Origin: Drosophila persimilis
Taxonomy: Eukaryota > Arthropoda > Insecta > Diptera > Drosophilidae
Length of the DNA stretch: 64,000 bases
Reading direction: 5' to 3'
Assembly (NCBI RefSeq): GCF_003286085.1
Contig: NW_020825421.1
Coordinates: forward strand, 186,001 to 250,000
How positions within the stretch are numbered: position 1 is the first letter of the stretch; every line of letters begins with the position of its first letter. The notes beneath the pieces are model-generated. The model saw only the letters and a list, made by a program, of their open reading frames with translations. It was not told the DNA's origin and ran no database searches. This document shows, piece after piece, positions 38,123 through 49,381 of the stretch. Both the position numbers and the translations under genes were made by a program.

Positions 38123-39850
38123 CTAAACATCGGCTGTCAAGGCGTACCTGTGTAGTCTGAATCGGAGCAATGTCGAATACAGCTCATCCTGTATCGTAGG
38201 ACCGACCATCAATATGTCGTTCAAGGCCACCTGAGAGGACGTTTTACAAGACGCATCGAAAACGACGCGGAGCTTGGTCGACGTGCTTTGAGGCCTCAAC
38301 ACACACTGATGTGGAATGAAATAATGTGGAGTTTTGGGGATTGTGTTGTCTGTGGTAGACATGTGACCCAAGGAGAGGTACTCTTCCATGAACTCCAAGT
38401 ACATTTTCTGCAACTCGGGGTCACGAGACAATCTTTTTTCAAGCGATAAAAACCGCCGTTTAGCCACTTCAAAGGAGTTGCCTAAGATACTGGGATCTGA
38501 TTTGAACGGCAGTCTTACTTCAAACCGACCTGAAGGCACGACCTGAGTAGTCCTTCTATAATGCTTTTCACATAACTTGTGTTCAGGAGATAAAGACTTT
38601 TTAGAAGACGGCAATTCTTCCAGTGACCAAAACTTTTGTAATGTATTGTCGATGTGGATCACTGACTCTTCTCGACAACTCAAACAATTCCTAGCTTCTT
38701 GGGTGGCAGTCACCTTTGGAGTGTATCTGCCCGACACAATCCAGCCGAGAAGCGTTTTCTGAAGAGTTGGATAGTCAGGACCTTGTCGAATCTGACCAAC
38801 AGATAGAAGTTCGAAAAATGTTTCTGCACCTATCAACATATCTATCTTCTGTGGCTTGAAGAAATATGGGTCTGCAAGTGGTAAGTTCTTCGGGATTTTC
38901 CAGTCACTCACGTTAAGTGTCTGATCAGGTTGATACCCCGAAATGGACCTTAGAATCCAGAAATCAACCGAAAACTCACTACCAGTAATTCGCGACTTCA
39001 CCACCGTGTGTATCTTTTTTTTGACTTGTGAATTGGATTCACCAATACCAAGCAAGTTGATACACGACTCCTCCCTACGGATCTGTAAGCGCTGTGCTAA
39101 GTCCTCAGTTATAAAATTGGTTTGAGACCCCGAGTCAAGCAGAGCTCGGGCCAAAACATGTTCACCATTATTTGTTCGGACGCTTACGATCGACGTAGCC
39201 AGCATAACTCTATCCATAGCTGATTCCATAGGTTGATTCTGATTGGGAGGAGGAGAAGAATTCTCTGGGGGTGATGGTAATGCTAGACTTTTATTCGCCA
39301 CTGTGTATCTATGCAATAAGGTATGGTGTGAGCAGCCACACACTCGACACTTCTTACCTTTGCATCGTACTACAGAGTGGCCTGGCTGCAGACAATTGAT
39401 GCACAAGGATGCAGTTTTTGCGAATTCGAACCTTTGCATTACTGCTAGCCGACCAAATGGACTGCACTCTGTCAACAAATGGCCTTTCGCATTGCAGTAG
39501 CTGCATTGTTGATTTTTAGTATTCGCGGTGGAACACGCGAATGAGCTCCGATTATGCGGCTTGCTTGGCACAGCTTTCTGCTCCTGCTTTGGTTTGTCCG
39601 AATTTTCGGCCGAAAGATGCTGATGTCTGCGATTAAGCAACCTTTCACAGTCCGTCCAAAGTGGCAGTTTGTCATAATCGAGCTGTTCTTCCCATTTCTC
39701 TTTGGTCACCGGATCGACTCTGCTCAAGACGAGATGAATAATCATCGCATTCGAGATCTTTTTATCATCGCCTATCGACAACAACGAACCATATATGGAT
39801 GAGGCGGTATCGATAAGGTTCCTTAAGGACGATGCTGATTGCTGGGTCAT
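38123..39850 (-). pseudogene. BEL1 gag C-terminus, protease and RT N-terminus
   Basis: 575-codon frame. Two CX2CX4HX4C knuckles (CSYCNAKGHLLTEC, CINCLQPGHSVVRC) and a third Cys/His cluster, then a Pro-rich linker, an aspartic protease with LLDSGSQTNF, the Pao-type linker, and the start of RT (KLRVVFDAS). Ends at a premature stop just after TADV. The upstream half of gag is in another frame (39847-40497): a 1-base shift at the CCCAAAATG junction separates them. Confidence 0.9.
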
Positions 39851-40497
39851 TTTGGGAAGTTAAATAGGGCATCAATGTGATTTTTAAAGATCAGACAATC
39901 ATTATCGTAGACCCGTTTTAAGCTAGCCATTGCTTTCTCGTAGTTGGTCTCGGTTACTTGGAAAGCCCTAACTGTTCCCAACGCTTCACCGGAGAGACAC
40001 GAAAGCAAATGGTTGAACTTTTCGATAATTGGAATGCTTTGGTCATTATGAACTAGAGTCTCAAATAAACCTATGAAGTTTTTAAAGTCCGAAAAGTTGC
40101 CGCTGAACTGCGGCAGAGCTAACTTCGGAAGGCGAGCACGAGTTGGGCCACCATAAGCTGGTACTGCCGGTATTGTCTCATCAGCTGTCTTTAATGCGCA
40201 AATGAGAGACATTAATTTTGCCTTTGTGACAATTGAGAGTTCTTCCAACTCGACTCCAAATTCATCGTCAATGTCTATATCTTCAATCTTCTCTTGAAGT
40301 TCGCGTGCCGTGTCAATGCTACGCATCAGCGTTTCGAGTCTGCACTCGAGCTCCGTCAATACAAGCGGAATATCCCCCGCTTCTAAACGGTCCGCTAATA
40401 AACGAATGCCTTTGACACGGCAACTGCGCTTTTTCTTCAGCTCTTCAAGGACGATATTGTTGGCTTTTGAGGTCATATTGATTCTCAATACAAGCAA
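39847..40497 (-). pseudogene. BEL1 gag N-terminal part
   Basis: 216-codon frame with a helical N-terminus and the DUF1759-type region typical of BEL/Pao gag (LPKLALPQFSGNFSDFKNFIGLFE). It stops at 39847 through a frameshift; the continuation is the frame at 38123-39850. The likely start is the Met at 40473 or 40497. Confidence 0.87.
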
Positions 40498-41548
40498 CTG
40501 AAGGCGAAAGATCGTTTCTAATAATCGTATTTAATGCCGAGGCACTCAATGAAATAATGGGTAATTGTACCCAAACGAGGTGAAAAACCAATATACCCGA
40601 AAAATTTAGGGTAGGGCGTCGCTTGGCTGGCGCGTACACGAAAACCACACAAGAATACCAACGAACTGCACTGGTGACAAGCGAAAACGAAAAATTTCAC
40701 CGCTGCAGTTCTGAAGAATTAATGTTGTGTATGCGTATGCACCGACAACGATCGACGCTAAATTGATTTGCGAGGCACGACTTTGTCTTAATTGATAGTT
40801 GGATCCTACTGACACCAAACGAATATACCCGACGAAAATAGGGTAGCGCGTCACTTGGTGTTTGGTTTGGATCAAGCGCGCCAAACAAAAGAACAACGAT
40901 AAGCAACGGTGAAGAGCGAAAGCGAGACGAAAAAATTCACCGCTGCAGCTGCGTATTGGTATGCGTGCTTGGCCAACGACCCAACTATACATATATTTGA
41001 CACAACGAAAACGAGAAAGGGGAAAGGGGCGACAGCGATTGCAGTTAAAATGAGTTATATGTGTAGTTATTGCGTCCAAGAGGGTTAGATGTACATATGT
41101 ATATATGTATTAATATATATGCTCAACTCTAACTACAGCATGCAATCGAGCTCTACTATGTCATACGTATGTGCCAAGAATTGAAAGCGAGGTGCAATTG
41201 TTTCAGCACAAGACAATAATTGCGAGTTTTTTAATCTTTTCGTCTTCACTCGAGCTTTCAATTTTTTGCACAAATACCTCTTGGGAAGATAGGAAATTCC
41301 AGGTGCTGTACTCTCCTCTTGTATATATGTAGCTGCAGACAGGGTATTGCACGACCGACGCGGTGATTTTTAGTTTGGTTTGTTTGATTATTTGCACACA
41401 TGTCGCGGTAAATTTGGCAATTGGCTGCCGCACATATGCATGTACATGTATGTATGTATGTACAATAGATTTTGGCTATTTATCTTTTCTTCACTGTGTC
41501 ACTGTCGCTTTTTGCCTTTCCACTTGAATTAATATGTACGTTTAAATT
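40498..41548 (-). other. BEL1 5' untranslated leader
   Basis: About 1 kb between gag and the primer site. It contains a degenerate direct repeat of about 110-140 bp (about 40590-40710 and 40825-40965), each with a tatacccgaa/gggtag block and a cgaaaaa-ttcaccgctgcag block. No gene seen. Confidence 0.6.
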
Positions 41549-41570
41549 GCGAGTCCACCCGGGGGCGCCA
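41549..41570 (-). promoter_or_regulatory. Primer-binding site of BEL1
   Basis: The minus strand reads TGGCGCCCCCGGGTGGACTC, complementary to a tRNA 3' end including the T-arm-like GAGTCC. It marks the inner edge of the 5' LTR. Confidence 0.75.
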
Positions 41571-42611
41571 TGAAATTTTAGAATAGTTTTTCTAAATAAC
41601 AATACCGAAATTTTGGGTGACTGCAATTTTTTTTATTTTAATACGACGAAAGAAAAGGGGTGCGTGCGTTCGAATTCAGGGGTTTTTCTCGACTCCTTTT
41701 CATATATTCAAACAATTTCTTCTAAGCCTACCTTACCTACGGTGGCAAAGCGGGGCGAATTCGCCAAGAGCGAGAGAACGAGCTTTTATTGCGCTCCCGC
41801 TTTGCCCTAGTCTAACTTACACTAGACTTCATGAAATACTATCCTAATAACAATTATTATTCTTCAAATGGCGCTACAGATTGGAAGGCCTCATATAGGC
41901 GCTGTGAGGGAGCGTACGCTCCACCCACATCGCGATCACGGCGGACGCCACTGGCTTTTCAGAACCAAACCCAACAACAACGACGCAGCAACTGCCAAGG
42001 GATGGCGAGGGAAACACCGAGAACCAAAACCCAACAACAACGACGCAGCAGCAGCCAAAACGAGAGAGGAATACACCAAGGACCGAAAACCAACGGCATC
42101 GACGCAGCAACAGCGAGGAATACACCGAGAAAGCAGAAACCCAACTACAACGACGCAGAAGCAGCCAAAGACGGTGAGGAATACACCAAGAAGCAAAACC
42201 CAACGACAACAAAGCAGCGGAAGCCAAAGAGAGAGAGGAATACACCAAGAGCCGAAACGGTAGCCAACAGCATCAATTCAGCGACGGCCGGAGACGAGAA
42301 GCGCCGAAAAGATAAGCCGCCAGCGTCGACGCAGCAACGAAGCGCCGAAACAGTAAGCCCACAGCAGCAACGGCGGAAGAGAAACGCGGAAAACGAAAAC
42401 CGAGTAACGACGCGCCAGCAGCGAAAAGAGAGACAAAAGTCGTAGGAGTCGTGTTCGCGGAAAAATTCGAGTGGCTTGGAAAAAGTAAAACACGTGGCGG
42501 CCCAGATCCACGCCAACGCTATCAGTGACACGGGGAAGCTCCTGCATCGACGCTGCGCTTACGGGGAGAAGACCCTGCATCGATACTACACTTACGGAGA
42601 GGAGATCCTGC
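41571..42611 (-). repeat. Probable BEL1 5' LTR region with internal tandem repeats
   Basis: Begins right after the primer site; on the minus strand the LTR ends ...AAAATTTCA. A polyadenylation-type AAATAAAA lies on the minus strand near 41630. From about 41961 to 42250 there are five degenerate 50-60-bp tandem units (ccaacaacaacgacgcagca core, starts 41971, 42031, about 42091, 42141, about 42200), which keep a long but low-complexity open frame that is not a gene. The outer LTR boundary is not identified. An ISY fragment follows. Confidence 0.5.
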
Positions 42612-42690
42612 ATCTACGTTCTGGACGTTACACACATCCACTTTTACCACAAATCTAATATACCCCAATACTCATTTTGAGTATAGGGTA
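42612..42690 (-). mobile_element. ISY repeat fragment c
   Basis: About 75 bp of the palindromic end of the repeat (ggacgttacacacatccac ... actcattttgagtat), reverse orientation. The rest is missing. The following 42691-42765 is unassigned. Confidence 0.75.
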
Positions 42691-42765
42691 TAAAAGGGAA
42701 CTTTAATTTTCTGTTGGCCGGCAGTTGGGGTATAATTTCAGTCACCCGATGGGTTCGGCCTTCGC

Positions 42766-43956
42766 TTAATAAACGTAGGAATGGTCGGCTGATCTTTTGG
42801 CCGGTTGTTCCGACGTTTCATTTGGTTTTCGTTTCTGCGCTAGATTTGCGTTAGACTGATTATTCGGTACTACGTTTGCCCTAAAATGCTGAGCCTGGTT
42901 ATAATTGTTATTATTTCTCCTATAATAACCATTGGTATTCTCCCGATAATTTCTATTATTATTATTATAGTTATTTCCACTGAATTGATTGCTGTTCTGT
43001 CGGCTCTGGATTTGTATCGATTCGTCTACCTCCATTGGTTCTGGGGCCTGATTTTGTTGTCTACTACCCAAGAAATAGGGTTGTCCCCATGACATGTTAT
43101 TCCTCTGAAAATCCCTTTTTTGGTCGAATGGTGAACTATTAGTCCTTGGTTGTCGTTGGTTGAATCTTAAGGTATTGTAATTATTATTCTCTGAATTTCT
43201 GGGGCCACTGAATTGGTAGGCAAATTGGGCCCGAATGTTATTTGATTGCAATTCCTGTACCTTTGCCAAGGCATTCGGTAAATCTGGGGGATTCAATGAA
43301 AATAGGATTTCTGCAATGCCGCCGTTTAGGCCAGTGACAAAAATGCGTAAGGCATTGTCTCTAATTTTCTTATTTGATTCTTTCGTGATTTCACTGTCCT
43401 TTCCGTGAGTCATTATTGTCTTATTTATTAACAAGGTAGTTTTCTTGTTTTCTTGTCGGAGAACGCTTAACTCCTGTTCTATTATGTAAACTGGTCTCTT
43501 GTCACTGTAAACAAAGTCAAGTCGTGAAAGTATGGCATCAAAATTTAAAACTGTCCCGTGGTTGGTCAGTGCGTCATGTGCTGGTCCTGTTATTTTGTTT
43601 CTCAAAATTGTTAAGGCAATATAATATTGCTTACTTCCTTTCTTATATAACTTAACTGCAGTTTCTGCAGCTTCCCTCCATCCTACGTATTGGTTTAATC
43701 CACCATTGAAAATTGGTAGGGATTCTATTACCTTTAATGTGGTGTCATCTTTTATTGTCTCGTCTATTGTTTCTGCCTGATAATCTGATACCTGATCGGA
43801 TTTAGTTTCTATTTGTTGTTTTAAATTTACAATTTGCTCCTGTACTTGTGAAATTTGAAGTGCTATCAATTGTTTGACCAGATCTGCAGTGAGATCGGTC
43901 CTTGTTTGTGAGTTAATCATTTTTAGTTTTTCAAAATCTAAAGTTAGTTGATCCAC
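42766..43956 (-). CDS. gag: gypsy-B gag (5' part of a truncated Ty3/gypsy element)
   Basis: 396-codon intact frame. Coiled-coil-prone N-terminus, then LPIFNGGLNQYVGWREAAETA, the capsid signature of the 17.6/297-type gypsy group, and an Asn/Arg-rich tail (NNYNNNNRNYREN) ending in a basic NLS-like region. No pol follows: downstream is an ISY fragment, so the element is 3'-truncated. The leader (43957-44484) holds a tandem repeat of about 52 bp with cttcgaacgggtcttccttctt. Confidence 0.85.
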   Translation of the reverse strand: MDQLTLDFEKLKMINSQTRTDLTADLVKQLIALQISQVQEQIVNLKQQIETKSDQVSDYQAETIDETIKDDTTLKVIESLPIFNGGLNQYVGWREAAETAVKLYKKGSKQYYIALTILRNKITGPAHDALTNHGTVLNFDAILSRLDFVYSDKRPVYIIEQELSVLRQENKKTTLLINKTIMTHGKDSEITKESNKKIRDNALRIFVTGLNGGIAEILFSLNPPDLPNALAKVQELQSNNIRAQFAYQFSGPRNSENNNYNTLRFNQRQPRTNSSPFDQKRDFQRNNMSWGQPYFLGSRQQNQAPEPMEVDESIQIQSRQNSNQFSGNNYNNNNRNYRENTNGYYRRNNNNYNQAQHFRANVVPNNQSNANLAQKRKPNETSEQPAKRSADHSYVY

Positions 43957-44484
43957 CTTAAATTTTTCTTATATGTTTGTTTTTATAATCTAATATAACC
44001 TAATTGAACATATATATTTATTACTACAACTTTTGCTCACGAACTATCCGGTAGGGGTCGTCCTACTTAGTTTGGTTGACAGATCTTCGAACGGGTCTTC
44101 CTTCTTGATTTGGCTGACAGGTCTTCGAACGGGTCTTCCTTCTTAAATTTCTTTGTTGTTTAACTGGGTCTTCTAGGGGTCTTTCTTCTTTGGTTTAGCT
44201 GATAGTTTCACTTTCTTTGTGTTTTTGTTTTGGTTGGTTTTGTTTAAAAACTTTGGTTTTTTTGGTTTTTTTATATTTTTGAATTGTCTTGATTAGCTTT
44301 AATTGTATTTATTTTTACACACCCTAAGCTCCGGTTTATTTCCTTTTTATCTCACTTTTTCTTATCTAATACCTCACAGTCACTCCGCGTTTTTATAATT
44401 GAAGGATTTATTCCATTAATTAATTGTCCTTCGGGTTTCGGCACGACGCAACACTTTTATTATTCGGTGCTTTTTATACAACGT
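43957..44484 (-). other. gypsy-B 5' leader
   Basis: 528 bp untranslated, T/A-rich, with two to three copies of a gacaggtcttcgaacgggtc block near 44080-44140. No gene seen. Confidence 0.6.
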
Positions 44485-44503
44485 CGCCCCACGTTGGGCG
44501 CCA
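44485..44503 (-). promoter_or_regulatory. Primer-binding site of gypsy-B
   Basis: The minus strand reads TGGCGCCCAACGTGGGGCG directly after an LTR end in ...TTTAAT. The matching tRNA was not determined. Confidence 0.75.
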
Positions 44504-44760
44504 ATTAAATAACTGCGGTAGCGGATTGTGATTTTAAAAAGTTTTTATTTTACTTCTAACTTCACAGATATAGATTTAAGTAGAGGGTCACAAAGGATTC
44601 CGGACAAAGGGTTTGCGCGATCTTAATTTTTAGCTCGACTTTGCGGTGTCGCTTCTGGATCAAGACTGACTTGAACTTTCTGATCTTTGCATCGTTGATC
44701 CCTTTCGGGAATAGTTTTTCTATAAACATTTCAATTGATTTTGCCATCCCGAGTATTGGA
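44504..44760 (-). repeat. Remnant 5' LTR of gypsy-B (outer boundary unclear)
   Basis: LTR sequence starts at the primer site; the outer edge cannot be fixed because no second LTR is present. The sequence near 44740-44820 leads into the BEL2 element. A 61-codon minus frame here is not considered a gene. Confidence 0.45.
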
Positions 44761-46073
44761 TTTCGTCATCCAAAGAGAGAACTGTAAAATGCCTAAAGTG
44801 CAGGATCTGCAGAAAGCCGGAAGTGAGATTGTTTATGAGAAGCCGAGTGTGGGCAAACATTGGTTTTCCATTTAGGCGAGTGTCAAAGATTGGGATTGCG
44901 GCGGGAGCCCTTGAGATTGTACATCTTAGAAATCAATTAGGCGGAGGCCCAAGATTGAAATTGTTTTCGTTTTGGAAAGCCAAAGATTGTTTACAACTCG
45001 TATAAGAGCTCAATAGAATTGGGTACGTTAACTTGTATAAGAAATGCTTTTCTGAAATTTTATGTGGGATTTGTAAAAAACCTCATCATACGATGCTCCA
45101 TATTCCCTACGAAAAGAGGGAAAATGTTAACACTTGCTTGTCAAAAGAACAAGCGTTCTTAGCCACAGCACTTGTAAAAGTAAGGGCAAGGAATGGTGGC
45201 TATCAAAACCTTAGAGCTCTCATTGATTGTGGGTCGCAATGTACCATAATTTCAGAAGAAGCTGCGCAAATATTAAACTTAGTACGAAAAAGAGCGAACA
45301 CCGAGGTAAGTGGATTGTCATCTACAGACTCTTGCACTTCAAAGGACAAAGTTACTTTATCGATAAAAACTCGTGATTATAATAAAGGTCCTCTAAATAT
45401 TGAAGCAATTATTCTTCCGAAACTGATGAAAGCTTTACCATTACAGTCTTTCAATATTGATAAAACTAAGTGGCAAGATTATGTGTTGGCAGACCCTAAC
45501 TTTAACAAACCAAGTAGGGTAGATGTAATAATTGGGATAGATTTGTATACCCATATTTTAAAAGACGGAGTTGTAAAAATAGACGGACTACTTGGACAAA
45601 ATACAGAACTCGGATGGATTATATCCGGTTGCACCAAATCAAAAGGTGATAAATTTATTATGGCGACAACAATTGAAGTTGGGGACTTAGAGCGGTTCTG
45701 GGAATTGGAAACTGAAAAGAATGACGTAGAAGAAAATGTGTGCGAGGAGCATTTATTGGAAACAACAAGAAGAGATGAGAATAGTAGGTATGTGGTTAAA
45801 ATACCATTTAAAAAAGAAAAGGATCTAGGATATTCAAAACCCCAAGCTATAGCGCGATTTTATAGTTTAGAAAGAAAGCTCAGCAATAATAAAACATTAA
45901 AAGAAAATTATGTAAAGTTTATGCATGAATATAAAAACTTAGGACATATGTATGGTAGAGTCCAAAGAAGATGGGAAATATTATTTACCCCATCAAGGAG
46001 TCATAAGAGATTCCAGTCTAACGACAAAGCTGAGAGTGGTTTTCGATGCTTCAGCAAAAACCACAAACAATAA
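44761..46073 (+). pseudogene. BEL2 gag knuckle and protease
   Basis: Plus-strand degenerate BEL/Pao element lacking its 5' LTR and most of gag. The readable part starts at about 45009: a Cys/His cluster (CGICKKPHHTMLH), then the aspartic protease with LIDCGSQCTII, where the usual Ser/Thr of DSG/DTG is Cys, and the Pao linker (WELE, EEHLLETTRRD). The frame changes near 45951, where the RT frame (from 45952) takes over; the tail to 46073 is out of frame. Confidence 0.8.
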
Positions 46074-46407
46074 AAGTTTAAATGATATCATGTGGGGTCC
46101 AAGGGTCCAAAAAGATATATTCGATATTATGGTGAAATGGCGTAAATGGCCATTTGTAATATCGGCGGACATTGAAAAAATGTACCGGCAAATTAATGTT
46201 GATAAAGACGATCAACAATATTTGCATATAATTTGGAGAGATAATCCAAACGAAAAGTTAAAAGATTATAAACTTACAACTGTTACGTACGGTACAGCTT
46301 CAGCACCCTATTTAGCAACCAGGGTGCTTGTTGCAATAGCAGATAATTGCAAAAATCAAGCAATTAGGGAAATCATAAAGAATGATTTTTATATGGACGA
46401 CCTGTAG
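45952..46407 (+). pseudogene. BEL2 reverse transcriptase (broken at the active-site region)
   Basis: YYLPHQGV, KLRVVFDAS, SADIEKMYRQI, TVTYGTASAPYLA and FYMDDL (YMDD active site) are all present. A TAG stop follows immediately after the YMDDL segment (46405-46407), where the family continues with TGA. Confidence 0.87.
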
Positions 46408-47462
46408 ACAGGTGCCGACACGATACTGGATGCTAAAAACCATGTAAAGGAATGTACCCGGGAGTTTAATAAGGTTGGGTTTAACTTAAGAAAGTGGATA
46501 ACAAATATCCCAGAAATTATAGAAGGCATTAGAGATGACCGAGAAAATAAAGTATTAACCATTGAGGAGAATGAATCCGTCAAAACATTAGGACTACAAT
46601 GGGAACCGGTTAAAGACGAGTTTAGGTTCAATTTCCACTATGAACCAATTAAGAGAAATAACAAAAGAATAGTATTATCTACCTTAGCCAAGATATATGA
46701 CCCCTTAGGCTGGTTGTCTCCAGTGACACTTGTCGGAAAATTGTTTATTCAAAAACTTTGGCTAGCAGACAAAAATTGGGATGAAGAATTATCAGAACAG
46801 GATACTCGGGAATGGAATTCGTTTAAAAATAGTTTAACAGAGTTAGAGAGCATTCGGATAGCGAGATGGCTAAATTCTCAGCACAATAAGTCGATGCAAA
46901 TTCATGGGTTTGCCGATGCATCCGAAAAGGCTTATGCTGCCGTAGTGAATGCCAAGGTAGATAGTTCTACAATTATAATAGCCAGCAAAAGCAAAGTTAA
47001 TCCAAAGAAGAATCGGAAAACTATTCCAAAATTAAAACTTTGTGCAGCACATCTTCTGGCAAAATTAATTCAACGGGTGAAAGTAGCGGTTGGAAGTAAT
47101 GTAGAGTGTTATTCTACTATTACTCTAGCCTGGATAAAGAATGGAGACAATAAAGACAAGTTTATCAGGCATCGAACTGACGAAGTAAGAAAGATTAAGG
47201 AAATTAAATGGGGACACGTTAGAACTGAAGACAATCCAACAGATGTAGCATCAAGGGGCATTAGTGCAGATAAGCTAAAAGATTTTAAGATTTGGTGGAA
47301 AGGGCCTCAATGGTTGGCGAAATCTAAGGAACATTGGCCAAAAGAGGAAATTTAAGAAAAATTAGTTGTGAGCACAACAATGGTAATAGCAAAAAATAAC
47401 ATTTTTTGTGAATTATTACAAAAATATTCGTGTGTGCATAAACTAGAAAGAGTCATTGCATA
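46408..47462 (+). pseudogene. BEL2 RT connection and RNase H
   Basis: Continues in the same region: SPVTLVGKLFIQKLWL, then RNase H with HGFADASEKAYAA (catalytic Asp), WGHVRTEDNPTDVASRG. A stop lies at 47353-47355; the sequence beyond remains BEL2-like up to the solo LTR at 47463. Confidence 0.83.
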
Positions 47463-47833
47463 TGTTCGGAGCAGAACCCAGCCGATTAGCTGCTTACCAA
47501 ATAGCACCTAATTCTTGGCCCTCGGCCGCTTATTTTGTTTGTTACTTATGTCTATGTCACTCATTTGTTTGTTAAAGCTTTGCACGTGCTTGCCCTGCTA
47601 AGCGCTCTCTGCCAGCTCGCTCTTCGCTATCTCCGCTTTGCGTCTGCCTACCGACGTCGGCTGAGCGAAGCTGCGCTTAGCGATCTGAGCGGCAATGTAA
47701 AGGGCAGGCAAGCCACACTTGCAATTTGGATGTCACGCATTAAAGAACATATCGCAATTTTATTTCTGCGCCGAGTTTTATTTAATTGGAATAATTAGTC
47801 GGCCGATTGGGGATAAAAAACATTATCTCCACA
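47463..47833. mobile_element. Solo LTR inserted in BEL2
   Basis: 371 bp with TGTTCGGAGC...TCTCCACA ends, flanked by the 5-bp duplication gcata (47458-47462 and 47834-47838). BEL2 coding continues across it. Five-base duplications suit BEL/Pao or Copia integrases. No internal region remains, so it arose by LTR-LTR recombination. The family was not identified and the strand is not determined. Confidence 0.85.
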
Positions 47834-47838
47834 GCATA

Positions 47839-49020
47839 TGTATTGAGGTTTATTCAAATCAAAACCAAAAAGAAAGAATTTCCTTAATTTTTGACAGTGA
47901 AGGAGATTAAGAGTGCCAAAGTATTAATAGTAAAACAACTACAAGCTATCCATTTCGGTTCCGAAATAGCTAGCCTAATTAATAAAAAGGAAATAGAAAC
48001 AAAAAATAAACTATTAAGCTTAAATCCGTTCTTAGATAAAGACGGATTGTTACGAGTTGGAGGTAGATTGCAAAACTCCAACGCGGAATTTGAGGTTAAA
48101 CATCACTTGATTTTAGATAAGTGTCACTTGACGTCTTTAATTATCAAGAATGCACATAAAGAAACATTGCACGGTGGAATTAATCTGATGCGAAACTATA
48201 TCCAGCAAAAGTTTTGGATATTTGGGCTAAGAAATTGCTTAAAGAAAAAACTTAAAGAGTGTGTCACCTGTGCTAGGTATCGACAGAATACTGCAGAACA
48301 AATTATGGGAAATCTGCCGAAACACAGAGCTACAATGTCGCACCCGTTTACAAATACAGGTGCCGCCGGGCCTTACCATATTCGATGCTCTAAAAACCGG
48401 GGGCAGAAATCCTATAAGGGATATATTGCCGTATTCGTATGCATGGCGACAAAAGCTATTCATTTGGAAGTAGTCAGCGTTCTTACTTCAGATGCATTTC
48501 TAGCTGCACTTAGAAGGTTTTTTTCAAGAAGAGGAAAATGTGCAAAAATTTTTTCCGATAATGGAACCAACTTTGTGGGAGCTTCGCGCAAATTAGACGA
48601 GGAATACCGAAAAGCCCTCAAAGACAACATAAAAGTGGTTCCAATATTAGAAAGAGAACAGATCTAGTGGCATTTTATTCCCCCGGCAGGACCTCACTTC
48701 GGAGGTATTTGGGAAGCTGGGGTAAAATCAGTGAAATATCACTTAAAAAGGGTAATTGGGGACAATAATTTAACCTATGAGGAAATGTCAACTCTATTAT
48801 GTCAAATTGAAGCGGACCTAAATTCACGCCCTTTGTATACAGCTACAAATGATATTGACGATCTGGATGTATTAACACCAGGTCATTTTATAATTGGAAG
48901 GCCAATATTTGGCCCGATTGAGACAATTTCAGAGGAAAAAATCGGGAATCTGGATAGATGGAGATTAATTCAGAAAATGAAAAGAGAATTTTGGATTAAA
49001 TGGAAAGAAATAAATGGAAA
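47839..49020 (+). pseudogene. BEL2 integrase
   Basis: Zinc region (GGRLQNSN, HGG, CVTCAR near 48260-48275), DDE core (FVCMATKAIHLEVVS, FSDNGTNFVGA), then a TAG at 48665-48667 just before WHFIPP, the catalytic Glu region in PHFGGIWEAGVK, and ADLNSRPL. Ends with a stop at 49021-49023 by frameshift; the C-terminal piece is in the next frame. Early in the region another stop lies near 47883. Confidence 0.85.
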
Positions 49021-49284
49021 ATAGGAATGCAGAATATTAAAACAGGACAGATTGTATTAATAAAAGATGAAACCTGTCACCCAGCTAGATGGCCCTTGCG
49101 AAATATAGAAGAAATACATAAAGGTAGGGACGTTAGAGTCAGAGTAGTAACTATAAAACATCAAGACGGGTTGATAAAACGACGTATAACTAAAATTTGT
49201 CCATTAGCTGGAATTCAGTCAGAAAAGCAAGACTCAGGAATGACTCCAAAAGAGACCAGAAGTACTCGTAGTAGTAAAAGGTAA
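49000..49284 (+). pseudogene. BEL2 integrase C-terminal domain
   Basis: Frame with VLIKDETCHPARWPL and RVRVVTIKHQDG, the DUF5641-like BEL integrase tail. Out of frame with the preceding part. Confidence 0.8.
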
Positions 49285-49381
49285 TTCAAATTGCGTGTAT
49301 AGGAAGATAGCAGAGACATGATCATTTTGGGTCGAATTAGAAAGGCAGGGTAGTTGACTCTTCAAAGTTCCAGTAAACACT

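Noticed and set aside
41831-42445. 204-codon plus-strand frame rich in Gln, Arg and Thr
   Set aside because: Produced by translation of 50-60-bp tandem repeats in the BEL1 LTR region; several frames are open there on both strands.
44562-44747. 61-codon minus frame next to the gypsy-B primer site
   Set aside because: Lies in the LTR remnant, no known domain, no support for expression.
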